64,000 bases of DNA from the NCBI GenBank assembly GCA_020722065.1, contig DYLK01000012.1, positions 1 to 64,000 on the forward strand, given 5' to 3'. Under the pieces are notes generated by a model, which was not told where the DNA came from, searched no databases, and saw only the letters and a list, made by a program, of their open reading frames with translations. Origin of the DNA: Melioribacter roseus. Lineage in GTDB: Bacteria; Bacteroidota; Ignavibacteria; Ignavibacteriales; Melioribacteraceae. A program made the translations under genes and the position numbers. Below, piece after piece: positions 16,377-24,004 of this stretch (positions are counted from its first letter, which is position 1; each line of letters begins with the position of its first letter).

Positions 16377-18488
16377 TTATTCTTTTTTCGCCTTTACTAA
16401 TAAATAATCTTTCACTTCGATTGTTAAAAATGGTCGATTGCCGTTAATTTTCCCAAGCAATTCATTATTTACATAATTAATAATTTGATAATCTTCATCT
16501 TCTTGCAAGCCTTTGAATTCCACAATTCCATCAAAATATTTGGAATAAAATGCATAAAACATAGTATCGTTTTTTTCTATTACATGCGTTTCGGGATGAT
16601 CGAATGCAATATCATAAAGTTCGCCTCTATACTTCCCTTCAGATAATCTATTTTGATTGTAAATTCCCAACCACTTTTTACAACTTTCTTCTTTTTCTTT
16701 AGTTAGAAAATAATTTGAGTGATTTTGATTTTTACTTGCAATTTCAGGTAAAATAAATGCTGAAGCAGTTACTCCGCCAATTCCAATAGTTGAGGCAAAA
16801 TCTTCTTGATTATCAATCAATTCCACATAATCGCCTGAATAAATTGCCTTTTCTCCCAATATTGCATTAAAAGTCTTCCCTTTCAAACGTATTTGCCAAG
16901 AAGAAACTGGATTTGAGGCAATATTAATGTTAGTAAATGGAAGATTATAAAAACTAAAAACTGAACCGCAAGGACAAAGTTCAATCTGAACATTTGGATT
17001 AATTTTGTGTGCTGTTTCATAAATAATTTTGAAAAAATTCGGCAAAGATTCAACCGATTCTTCTTTGTATTTATGCTTGTGAGCGGAATTTGTACACACG
17101 GGAACTGAATTAATTTGCTGCCCATCGAACTTAATCCCATCAAATTTCCAATCAATTAATATTTTTTCAACTAATTTTACTGAATATTCGATTGTTTTTG
17201 GATATGCTGGACAAAGATAATAATCGTTCCACCAACTCACTATTTGCTTTCTTTTTTTCTTTTTCAGAAGTAAATCTTGCGATTTTTTGGCTAATTCACT
17301 TTCTGGACTTGCCATAAGTGGCGTAATCCATAATTTTACAAGAAAACCTTCTGCGTGAAGATAATCTACAAAAGTCCGCAAATCTTCATCACCTTTGGGG
17401 AATTTCTTCGGATTTGGAAGCCAATCTCCAATATTATCTTGCCAACCATCTTGAATTTCAATCCATTTAAAACCTAATTCTTTCAATTTTGGGAGTGTTT
17501 TTTTCACTTGTTCTATCGTAAAATTACTTCCAAGACCCAAAGTGCTCCAAGCTGGTTCGTAAGATTCAATTTGCCTTTCTGGGAAAATAAAGCCTTTTTC
17601 TTGCATAATTTTGCTAAATGTTTGCAACGAATGGAAATAATCATTTTCGTGAACATTCAGAAATGTTTCAAAAGTTTCAAAAGATTCTTTTGGTAACAAT
17701 GTCTTTTTCCCTTCAAAAAGTACTTTTATTTCAATATTTTTTTCAGATTTTCTTAATATCGGCAAATAAACTAACTTTGGAACAATTTCAGTATGCCCGA
17801 TTGCTAATCCAAAATATTTATTCCAAACATCCAAAACGGGAATTCCTCCACCAAAATCTACCGAATTCATTCCAAGATAATTCATCTGAAAAAATCCGTA
17901 AGTTACTGGTAGCACCCAATCTGGTCGCCAAGTGTAAGTCCCAGGCTGAAAAGACCAAACTTTTTCATTTTTACTTTTTGTTGGGAAATAATAGTTATCG
18001 TTAATCCAACTTGTAATTTTTATAGGTTCATCACTCAAATTTGTGTAAACAACTTTTTTGATTAACGTATTTGGATAATCCGTTAGTGATTTTACTAGCA
18101 CTTCTTTTAAAATGTGAAGTTTTTCATCTTTATATTCGCCACTAAAAGAAAACTCTTCGCCACCACTTATTCTTTTCCGTGAACTTGCAACAAATGGAAA
18201 TTGTGTAATTGCCTGCTTGTTTACATAAATGTAGTCAACATTCTTAAACTCTTTTTCTTTGTATTTATCGGGAATTAAATCGGAATCGTACTTTATTTGC
18301 AATTGTTCATTAAACTCTAACGAAAGATGATCAGTAGAAACAATCAATCCTTCAACTTCTTTTTCACAAGATATTATAGAAGCAAAAAGGATTATTATCA
18401 ATAATGCTTTTATCAAATACTTAATTTTTAATCGATTTTTTAGTGTTCTGAAAATTTTCAATTTCAAATCTTCCAAAATTTTGTTCAT
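16377..18488 (-). CDS. GH36-type alpha-galactosidase-like lipoprotein
   Basis: 703 residues with a basic N-terminus and a lipoprotein signal ending IISC (Cys41), so a lipid-anchored envelope glycosidase. A beta-sandwich domain (about 45-310) precedes a melibiase barrel: WSTLGLGSNFT, WIEIQDGWQDNIGDW, LKLW-type KLWITPLMASPES, and DGIKFDGQQIN with Asp455 as predicted nucleophile of clan GH-D. A late aspartate acts as acid/base in this clan; I do not fix it here. It probably releases alpha-linked galactose or related sugars from plant or microbial glycans. No sugar gene is adjacent on this strand. Confidence 0.85.
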   Translation of the reverse strand: MNKILEDLKLKIFRTLKNRLKIKYLIKALLIIILFASIISCEKEVEGLIVSTDHLSLEFNEQLQIKYDSDLIPDKYKEKEFKNVDYIYVNKQAITQFPFVASSRKRISGGEEFSFSGEYKDEKLHILKEVLVKSLTDYPNTLIKKVVYTNLSDEPIKITSWINDNYYFPTKSKNEKVWSFQPGTYTWRPDWVLPVTYGFFQMNYLGMNSVDFGGGIPVLDVWNKYFGLAIGHTEIVPKLVYLPILRKSEKNIEIKVLFEGKKTLLPKESFETFETFLNVHENDYFHSLQTFSKIMQEKGFIFPERQIESYEPAWSTLGLGSNFTIEQVKKTLPKLKELGFKWIEIQDGWQDNIGDWLPNPKKFPKGDEDLRTFVDYLHAEGFLVKLWITPLMASPESELAKKSQDLLLKKKKRKQIVSWWNDYYLCPAYPKTIEYSVKLVEKILIDWKFDGIKFDGQQINSVPVCTNSAHKHKYKEESVESLPNFFKIIYETAHKINPNVQIELCPCGSVFSFYNLPFTNINIASNPVSSWQIRLKGKTFNAILGEKAIYSGDYVELIDNQEDFASTIGIGGVTASAFILPEIASKNQNHSNYFLTKEKEESCKKWLGIYNQNRLSEGKYRGELYDIAFDHPETHVIEKNDTMFYAFYSKYFDGIVEFKGLQEDEDYQIINYVNNELLGKINGNRPFLTIEVKDYLLVKAKKE

Positions 18489-18681
18489 TAAAATAAAATC
18501 AAAGAATAAGCTTTATTTTACAAATTACCACAACACAAAATCGCCAATTTCTTTTATTTCACAAAAAACGTTAGAAAAAATCTAAAAAACCGTAGTTATA
18601 TGAAGAAATAATTTTGAAAAAAATCTCTAATTATTATGTCTGCTTCCTCCCCCGTGAAAATTGAAATATCATTAAAACAAA

Positions 18682-18714
18682 AAATCCTTGCAAATTATAC
18701 ATCTACAAGGATTT
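18682..18714 (-). terminator. Terminator after tRNA-Thr
   Basis: AAATCCTTG (18682-18690) pairs with CAAGGATTT (18706-18714). On the minus strand it is followed by TTTTTGTTTT. It starts 8 bases past the tRNA 3' end. Confidence 0.8.
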
Positions 18715-18721
18715 ATCTTTG

Positions 18722-18794
18722 AGCTGGCAGAGGGACTTGAACCCCCGACCGGCTGATTACAAATCAGCTGCTCTACCAACTGAGCTACGCCAGC
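18722..18794 (-). tRNA. tRNA-Thr(UGU)
   Basis: Cloverleaf on the minus strand, 73 nt. The acceptor is GCTGGCG/TGCCAGC (one G-U pair), the D arm contains AGCTCAGTTGGTAGAGC, and the anticodon stem GCTGA/TCAGC has loop TTTGTAA, giving anticodon UGU (reads ACA). The T arm has the GTTCAAGTC loop, and the discriminator is U. CCA is not encoded. A terminator follows. Confidence 0.96.
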
Positions 18795-18969
18795 AAAACA
18801 ACACTGAGAAAAAGAACAAAATTGAGCGACAAATTTAATGTTTCATTTTTCCTTGTGCAAGTAATTTTTTTTATTAATTGATATTTTTTGTTTTAACTTA
18901 CTTTTAACTTGTTTAATTTTCTTTATCATTTAATTTTGAACAACAAATTAACTTTATTTTGGAGAATTT

Positions 18970-19839
18970 ATGAAAGGAATAGTTCTTGCCGGTGGTGCAG
19001 GAAGCCGACTTTACCCAATCACTCAAGTTTACAGTAAACAACTTGCTATGATTTATGACAAACCACTAATTTATTTTCCACTTTCACTGCTTATGCTTGG
19101 TGGAATCAAAGAAGCGTTAATTATCTCAAACACAGAAACTATTCCTCTTTATCAAAAATTATTTGGGAATGGAAATCACCTCGGGATGAATATTGAATAC
19201 AAAGTTCAGGCTGCGCCAAATGGAATTGCCGAATCTTTTGTCCTTGGCGATGAATTTATCGGGAATGAATCTGTTGCACTTGTTTTAGGCGACAATATTT
19301 TTTATGGTAAATTAGATTTTCTTTATAATGCAGTAAAAAATCACAACGAAAATGGCGGAATTATCTTCGCTTATCAAGTTACTGACCCCGAAAGATATGG
19401 AATTGTTGAATTTGATAATTCTGGAAATGCAATTTCAATTGAAGAAAAACCCAAAAATCCGAAATCAGATTATGCTGTCCCAGGACTTTATATTTATGAT
19501 AATTCCGTAGTTGAAATTTCAAAAAATCTTAAACCTTCAGCTCGTGGTGAATTGGAAATTACAGATGTGAACAAAGTCTATCTTGAACAGAAAAATCTCC
19601 GTGTTGAAAAGATTGGTCGTGGTGTTGCGTGGCTTGACACAGGAACTCCTAAATCTTTACTTCAGGCGGCTAATTTTTTTGGTGTAATTGAAGAAAGACA
19701 AGGTTTAAAAGTGGCTTGTATTGAAGAAATTGCTTTTGCAAAGAATTTTATCAATCGAGTTGAATTTGAAAATCTAATTGATGCAATGCCAAAATCAGAT
19801 TATAAAGATTATTTAGTAAGAGTATTAAAGCATTCTTAA
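18970..19839 (+). CDS. rmlA: Glucose-1-phosphate thymidylyltransferase
   Basis: Makes dTDP-glucose from glucose-1-phosphate and dTTP, the first step to dTDP-rhamnose and related surface sugars. The nucleotidyltransferase signature GIVLAGGAGSRLYPIT opens the protein, followed by SKQLAMIYDKPLIYFPLS, VLGDNIFYG with the metal-binding Asp, EEKPKNPKSDYAVPGLY and GRGVAWLDTGT. The length is 289 residues, as usual for RmlA. GGAG precedes the ATG by 7 bases. The other rml genes are not adjacent, which is unusual but not rare in this group. Confidence 0.95.
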   Translation: MKGIVLAGGAGSRLYPITQVYSKQLAMIYDKPLIYFPLSLLMLGGIKEALIISNTETIPLYQKLFGNGNHLGMNIEYKVQAAPNGIAESFVLGDEFIGNESVALVLGDNIFYGKLDFLYNAVKNHNENGGIIFAYQVTDPERYGIVEFDNSGNAISIEEKPKNPKSDYAVPGLYIYDNSVVEISKNLKPSARGELEITDVNKVYLEQKNLRVEKIGRGVAWLDTGTPKSLLQAANFFGVIEERQGLKVACIEEIAFAKNFINRVEFENLIDAMPKSDYKDYLVRVLKHS

Positions 19840-19845
19840 AAATTT

Positions 19846-19875
19846 TCTGCCTTCAAAAATCAATTTGAAGGCAGA
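19846..19875. terminator. Bidirectional terminator between rmlA and trpB2
   Basis: TCTGCCTTCAAA pairs with TTTGAAGGCAGA (12 bp) over a short loop. T-rich tracts lie on both sides, and the genes converge on it. Confidence 0.85.
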
Positions 19876-19912
19876 TTTCTTAATTAACTAACTAATTAAG
19901 AGAATATTTATA

Positions 19913-21274
19913 TTATTCATCAATTTGAGGCAAATCGGCAAAATATCTGAAAATTGTTTCTTCAGGAAGTTGATAATCTTCCATCTTATTATTCAAATAT
20001 GTTTCGAACGAAGCCAAATCTAAAAATCCGTGTCCAGATAAATTAAACACAATCGTTTTGCCTTCTTTGGTTTGTTTACATTTTTCAGCTTCAATCATTG
20101 CGGCTTTTACGGCATGCGCACTTTCGGGGGCGGGCAAAATTCCTTCAGTTTGCAAGAATATTTTTGCAGCATCAAATACTTCGATTTGCTTGAAACTCAT
20201 GGCTTCAATCATATTGTTTTTTAGAAGATTTGAAACTGTTGGAGCCATTCCGTGATAACGTAAACCACCAGCGTGAATTGCAGGAGGCATAAAATTATGT
20301 CCCAAAGTGTACATTTTTAGCAAAGGAGTATAACCAGCTGTATCGCCAAAATCATAAGCGAGTTTTCCACGAGTTAATGTTGGACAAGAAGAAGGTTCAA
20401 CGGCAATCACTCGCAAATCTTTTTTTGTCCCAGATAGTTTATCTCGCAGAAAAGGAAAACTTAAGCCTGCAAAATTACTTCCACCTCCAGCACTAGCAAT
20501 GATAATATCAGGATAATCGCCAACTTTTTCAAATTGCAAACGTGTTTCTTCGCCAATTATTGTTTGATGAAGCATTACATGGTTCAAAACGCTACCAAGA
20601 GCATAATTTACATCTGGATTTGAGGCTGCAAGTTCTACTGCTTCGCTTATCGCAATTCCTAAAGAACCTGGGGAATCTGGATTTTCTTCGAGAATGGCTT
20701 TGCCTGAATTTGTTCGATTTGTTGGCGAAGCATAAACATTTGCTCCGTGTAATTGCATTATTGTTCTTCGATATGGTTTTTGATGATAACTAACTTTTAC
20801 CATATATACTTCTAATTCCATTCCAAAATGATTTGTTGCGATTGATAACGCACTTCCCCATTGACCAGCTCCTGTTTCGGTAACAAGTTTTTTCACACCT
20901 TCTTGTTTATTATAATATGCTTGAGCAACTGCTGTGTTAATTTTATGACTTCCGGCTGGATTTGCACCTTCGTATTTATAATAGATTTTCGCTGGTGTTC
21001 CAAGCAATTTTTCTAATCGAAATGCTCGATAAAGTGGTGTCGGGCGACTTAATGAATAAATTTCTCGCACTTCTTCTGGAATATCAATGAATCTCTGTTG
21101 CGAGACTTCTTGTTCAATTAACGCATTTGGGAAAATTGCAGCCAAATCGTTGGGTGAAATTGGTTGCTTTGTCGCTGGATTTAGCGGCATTGCAAGCGGG
21201 GTTGGTAAATCGGGCAAAATGTTATAGTATTTGCTCGGCATTTCTTTTGTTGATAGATAAATTCTGTTATCCAT
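19913..21274 (-). CDS. trpB2: Tryptophan synthase beta chain, TrpB2 type
   Basis: PLP enzyme that condenses indole with serine (TrpB2 may also use phosphoserine). PLP-binding Lys111 lies in [24 protein letters not shown] follows, and a glycine-rich phosphate loop [11 protein letters not shown] lies in the middle. The 453-residue length, the N-terminal extension and the RPTPLYRA context distinguish TrpB2 from the roughly 400-residue TrpB1 that pairs with TrpA. No trpA or other trp gene is adjacent. A ribosome-dependent attenuator lies directly upstream, which ties its expression to charged tRNA-Trp and supports a role in Trp supply. Confidence 0.95.
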   Translation of the reverse strand: MDNRIYLSTKEMPSKYYNILPDLPTPLAMPLNPATKQPISPNDLAAIFPNALIEQEVSQQRFIDIPEEVREIYSLSRPTPLYRAFRLEKLLGTPAKIYYKYEGANPAGSHKINTAVAQAYYNKQEGVKKLVTETGAGQWGSALSIATNHFGMELEVYMVKVSYHQKPYRRTIMQLHGANVYASPTNRTNSGKAILEENPDSPGSLGIAISEAVELAASNPDVNYALGSVLNHVMLHQTIIGEETRLQFEKVGDYPDIIIASAGGGSNFAGLSFPFLRDKLSGTKKDLRVIAVEPSSCPTLTRGKLAYDFGDTAGYTPLLKMYTLGHNFMPPAIHAGGLRYHGMAPTVSNLLKNNMIEAMSFKQIEVFDAAKIFLQTEGILPAPESAHAVKAAMIEAEKCKQTKEGKTIVFNLSGHGFLDLASFETYLNNKMEDYQLPEETIFRYFADLPQIDE

Positions 21275-21301
21275 TTGTTACTCCATATTTTATTGTTAGT
21301 T

Positions 21302-21385
21302 AAAAAAAATAAAAAAAAAGCCGTGTTTTTTTGACACGGCTTTAAAACAAGAAAGCCGTGAACAGCTTCCACTATTCACGGCTAA
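21302..21385 (-). promoter_or_regulatory. trp attenuator: mutually exclusive hairpins
   Basis: In transcript order (minus strand): hairpin A, AGCCGTGAA (21383-21375) with TTCACGGCT (21362-21354); hairpin B, CACGGCTTT (21360-21352) with AAAGCCGTG (21343-21335); hairpin C, AAAGCCGTG (21343-21335) with CACGGCTTT (21325-21317), then a T-run. B shares strands with both A and C, so A+C (termination) and B (read-through) exclude each other. The loop of A holds GTGGAAGC (21372-21365), an exact 8-base complement of GCTTCCAC (21416-21409) just after the leader Trp codons. Ribosome stalling at Trp would expose that segment, disturb A and favour B. All pairings are read from sequence; the mechanism is inferred. 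Confidence 0.85.
21311..21343 (-). terminator. Intrinsic terminator of the trp leader
   Basis: Nine-base perfect stem AAAGCCGTG/CACGGCTTT with a 9-base A-rich loop, followed by six more T, an A and another eight T on the minus strand. It ends 37 bases before the trpB2 ATG, so termination here would abort the trpB2 message. Confidence 0.88.
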
Positions 21386-21400
21386 AATTTATAATTTACC

Positions 21401-21469
21401 TTAGAAGAGTGGAAGCGAACTGTTCCACCACCAAGATTTTGTTACGATATTTTTCATTTCTATTTTCAT
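21401..21469 (-). CDS. trpL: trp leader peptide with three tandem Trp codons
   Basis: Short ORF of 22 codons plus TAA. Starting at ATG 21469 (a second in-frame ATG is at 21457), it contains KSWWWNSS: three successive TGG codons at 21433-21425. Its stop lies 18 bases before hairpin A. The bases after the Trp codons form segment 2 of the attenuator: TTCCAC (21414-21409) can pair back with GTGGAA (21428-21423) overlapping the Trp codons, or its extended form with the loop of hairpin A. Three Trp codons in 22 in front of a Trp-synthesis gene are hard to explain by chance. The upstream ribosome binding site is weak. Confidence 0.85.
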   Translation of the reverse strand: MKIEMKNIVTKSWWWNSSLPLF

Positions 21470-21522
21470 TGGTGCAATTTTAATAAAGGTTTTCAGTTTT
21501 TCCAAATATTTTTTAATTTTTC

Positions 21523-22812
21523 TTAAAATAATTTTGATGAGTTATCCGAATTAGTTGAAATATATTTTTCAACATCAAATTTTCGTTTTGCTCCTCCTAA
21601 ATTCATAAATCGAATTTTCCCAAAAACTGCTCTTTCGTTCCAAGCTCGGTCGTGAGTTCCGCCAATCGACCACGAAATTCCCGCATAACCATTTGGATCA
21701 CGACCGTCTAAACTATATTTATCATTCAAATAAATTGCAGTTTTCATTGCTGTTTCTGGTGAATCTGTCCACTCTAAAATCTTTTTTGCCCAATACATTC
21801 GTAAATAACCGTGCATTTTTCCTTTTTCTTTCATCTCAAATTGAGCTGCATTCCACAATCTATCGTGAGTTTGCATATTTTCAAACTGTTTTATAGAATA
21901 CACAAATTCGCGTTCATCTTTTCTATGTAAATTCAAACTTTCTTTTGCCCATTGAGGAAATCCTTCGAAAGAATCGTAATTGGGATTGTAAAAGCAAAAA
22001 TTTTCAGCCAATTCTCTCCGAACAATCAATTCTTCTAAAAAACTCTCTTTTTTATCTTTTGAAATAGAGGAATTTTCGACATCGAGCGCAATTCGTTGAG
22101 TGGAAATTTGTCCAAAATGAATATATGGCGACAAATCTGAAGTTGCCGCAAGATTCGGATTATTTCGCTTTTCGGGATAATCAGCAAGTTTTTCGGTGAT
22201 AAATTTTGCAAGAATTTTTTTTGCTTCTTCTTCATTCGGAAGAAAATTATGAATTGGCTTTACAGAAAAATCGATTTTCAGCGAATTTTCAATTTCTTTC
22301 CAATTTATTGTGAAATGAATATCAAACTTTGGAATTGGATTGATTTTGGGGAAATCAATAAGATAATCGAATAGCAATCTGTGAATTTTTGGTCGCAAAG
22401 TATAAGCCGCAAATTCCATTTTCCGAGATACAAACTGAACTGGGACAATGTTCGAAGCATCAATTTCACAAATATTTATGTTTATTTTATTTGCCACTTG
22501 CTTTTTCCAATTCATTACTATTTTTAACGGATTAAAATCAGTTACTAGCGTTTCAACTTGTAATTCTTCAATAAATTTGGGAATATTTTCTTCGGGTTTT
22601 CCAAGCAAAATCTGAAATGGAATGTTCAAGTCAAGTAATTTTTGCTCGACGAAACGTAATCCTTTCAGCATAAAATCATATTGGCGAAAAGTAGCTTCCA
22701 AAAAATTTGGGACAAGATTAAACACAACAACTAATGGTTTTTGATTTTGTAAAGCAAGTTCAATTGCATAAATCAAAGCCCAATTATCTTCTACTCGTTG
22801 ATCACGTTGCAT
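21523..22812 (-). CDS. phr: Class II CPD photolyase, N-terminus interrupted by a stop
   Basis: FAD enzyme that repairs cyclobutane pyrimidine dimers with light. The class II C-terminal signature is clear: YLNDKYSLDGRDPNGYAG, WSIGGTHDRAWNERAVFG and KIRFMNLGGAKRKFD. The listed start is the first ATG after an in-frame TAA (22854-22852). The natural start is probably ATG 22881 (7 bases past the stop of the DMT gene), because the intervening codons read ...PERIKY-stop-KKSDKKGEIIAYWMQRDQR in the same frame as the enzyme, a typical class II beginning. No alternative GTG or TTG lies after the TAA. The product from 22812 would lack about 23 residues of the antenna domain's first strand. Function is therefore uncertain. 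Confidence 0.85.
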   Translation of the reverse strand: MQRDQRVEDNWALIYAIELALQNQKPLVVVFNLVPNFLEATFRQYDFMLKGLRFVEQKLLDLNIPFQILLGKPEENIPKFIEELQVETLVTDFNPLKIVMNWKKQVANKININICEIDASNIVPVQFVSRKMEFAAYTLRPKIHRLLFDYLIDFPKINPIPKFDIHFTINWKEIENSLKIDFSVKPIHNFLPNEEEAKKILAKFITEKLADYPEKRNNPNLAATSDLSPYIHFGQISTQRIALDVENSSISKDKKESFLEELIVRRELAENFCFYNPNYDSFEGFPQWAKESLNLHRKDEREFVYSIKQFENMQTHDRLWNAAQFEMKEKGKMHGYLRMYWAKKILEWTDSPETAMKTAIYLNDKYSLDGRDPNGYAGISWSIGGTHDRAWNERAVFGKIRFMNLGGAKRKFDVEKYISTNSDNSSKLF

Positions 22813-22887
22813 CCAATATGCAATAATTTCCCCTTTTTTGTCGGATTTTTTTTAATATTTTATTCTTTCTGGTTGAGTCATATATAT

Positions 22888-23772
22888 TTATAAAAATAGT
22901 AGAGCAACCCCCGAAACAGCAACAATTGCTCCAATAATTGATTTTGAACTTAATTTTTCTTTGTAATAAAAAGCAGAAATCGGCAACATAATAATTGGAA
23001 CTGTGGAAATTAGAGTTGCAGCAATTCCAACATAAGTATGCGAAATTGCAAACATTGACATTGTTATTCCTAAAAATGGTCCCAATATGGAAGCAACAAT
23101 CGCTAAATAAAAAGCTGTTTTGTCATTTCTGAAAATTCGAATCGGATTTTTAATTTTCCCACTTAATCTAAAAATTATATACATAATTATTGTTGATGAT
23201 GAAAGCCGAACAAACGCCACAACAAATTCATTTATCGGAGCAATATTAAATGCTTCTTTTGCAAAAATTAAACCGACAGCTTGTCCAAGTGAGGCAATAA
23301 TTCCAAATAGAATTCCTTTAATATTAATTTTAGAATCATTTTGAGATAGATTTTTTTCCATCACTACAATTCCAACACCAAGAATTGTGAAAAAAATTCC
23401 AATAATAGCAGTGAGAGTTATCACTTCTCCAAGAAAAATGAAAGCTAAGATTGCCGAAATCGGCGGAGCAAAAGACATTATTAGCATTGCGATGCGAACA
23501 CCAATCAATTCAAATGATTTAAATAATGCAGTGTCGCCAATAATTAGCCCAACTACTCCGCTTAAAACCAGAAAAGTAAATTGTGTTTGCGATATCGAAA
23601 AATCGGCACCAATAATTAGAATTGTAACTATCAACATTATCGAAGCCAAAAACATTCGTGTAATGTTAATCAGAATATTGCCAATTCTCTTTGCCGCTTC
23701 AGCAAGAAACACAGCATTTATTGACCACAAAAACGCTGTTGTAATTGCGGCAATTTCACCTATAAAAAGCAT
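22888..23772 (-). CDS. DMT/EamA-family transporter
   Basis: 294 residues with ten hydrophobic segments in two EamA repeats (about 5-135 and 150-290). Typical features are the early FLWSINAVFLAEAAKR, the end of each repeat with a small-residue-rich helix (LGEVITLTAIIGIFFTILGVGIVV, KEKLSSKSIIGAIVAVSGVALLFL), and a central linker. Members export or import small metabolites; the substrate is not predictable. Its stop is 7 bases from the original photolyase ATG, so the two look co-transcribed. Confidence 0.88.
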   Translation of the reverse strand: MLFIGEIAAITTAFLWSINAVFLAEAAKRIGNILINITRMFLASIMLIVTILIIGADFSISQTQFTFLVLSGVVGLIIGDTALFKSFELIGVRIAMLIMSFAPPISAILAFIFLGEVITLTAIIGIFFTILGVGIVVMEKNLSQNDSKINIKGILFGIIASLGQAVGLIFAKEAFNIAPINEFVVAFVRLSSSTIIMYIIFRLSGKIKNPIRIFRNDKTAFYLAIVASILGPFLGITMSMFAISHTYVGIAATLISTVPIIMLPISAFYYKEKLSSKSIIGAIVAVSGVALLFL

Positions 23773-23797
23773 TTTTTCCCTTTTTGTTAGAAATCAG

Positions 23798-23932
23798 TGA
23801 ATAGTAATGAGTAAGCAGATTTATTGTGATTGGTCAAACGAGGACGTCTGGACCACCGAAATTTCATAGTCTTGAACTTAAACTGTTTTTCTGACCCACT
23901 GCAATCAACCAATCAATCTATTCACTATTCAC
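23798..23932. repeat. Nested inverted repeat element
   Basis: GTGAATAGT (23798-23806) and TGATTGGT (23827-23834) recur inverted as ACCAATCA (23908-23915) and ACTATTCAC (23924-23932), in mirror order, around a 73-base centre. The right arm also has a related copy at 25876-25911. It could be a small non-autonomous mobile repeat or a paired-end structure in the transcript. No coding capacity. Confidence 0.5.
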
Positions 23933-23960
23933 AGCTTTTTTGACATACTTTTATTAATAG

Positions 23961-23984
23961 CTTCGAGGAACAAATACCTCGAAG
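23961..23984. repeat. Short palindrome, weak terminator candidate
   Basis: CTTCGAGG (23961-23968) pairs with CCTCGAAG (23977-23984) over an 8-base loop, 20 bases after the stop of the Rossmann-fold gene. It lacks a T-run on the minus strand, so it may be a weak or Rho-assisted end. Confidence 0.45.
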
Positions 23985-24004
23985 GAAGGCAAAAAATCTA
24001 TTCA

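Noticed and set aside
17618-18004. 128-codon plus-strand ORF inside the GH36 gene
   Set aside because: Antisense shadow of a well-supported glycosidase, with Phe/Lys/Gln-biased composition.
21302-21470. T-box riboswitch or paired insertion-sequence ends upstream of trpB2
   Set aside because: No T-box antiterminator consensus or specifier loop is seen. The repeated GCCGTG arms are fully explained by alternating attenuator hairpins, and no transposase or target duplication is present.
23387-23800. 137-codon plus-strand ORF over the DMT gene
   Set aside because: Its Ile/Ala/Lys-rich product is the mirror of hydrophobic helices on the minus strand, and no ribosome binding site or family motif is seen.
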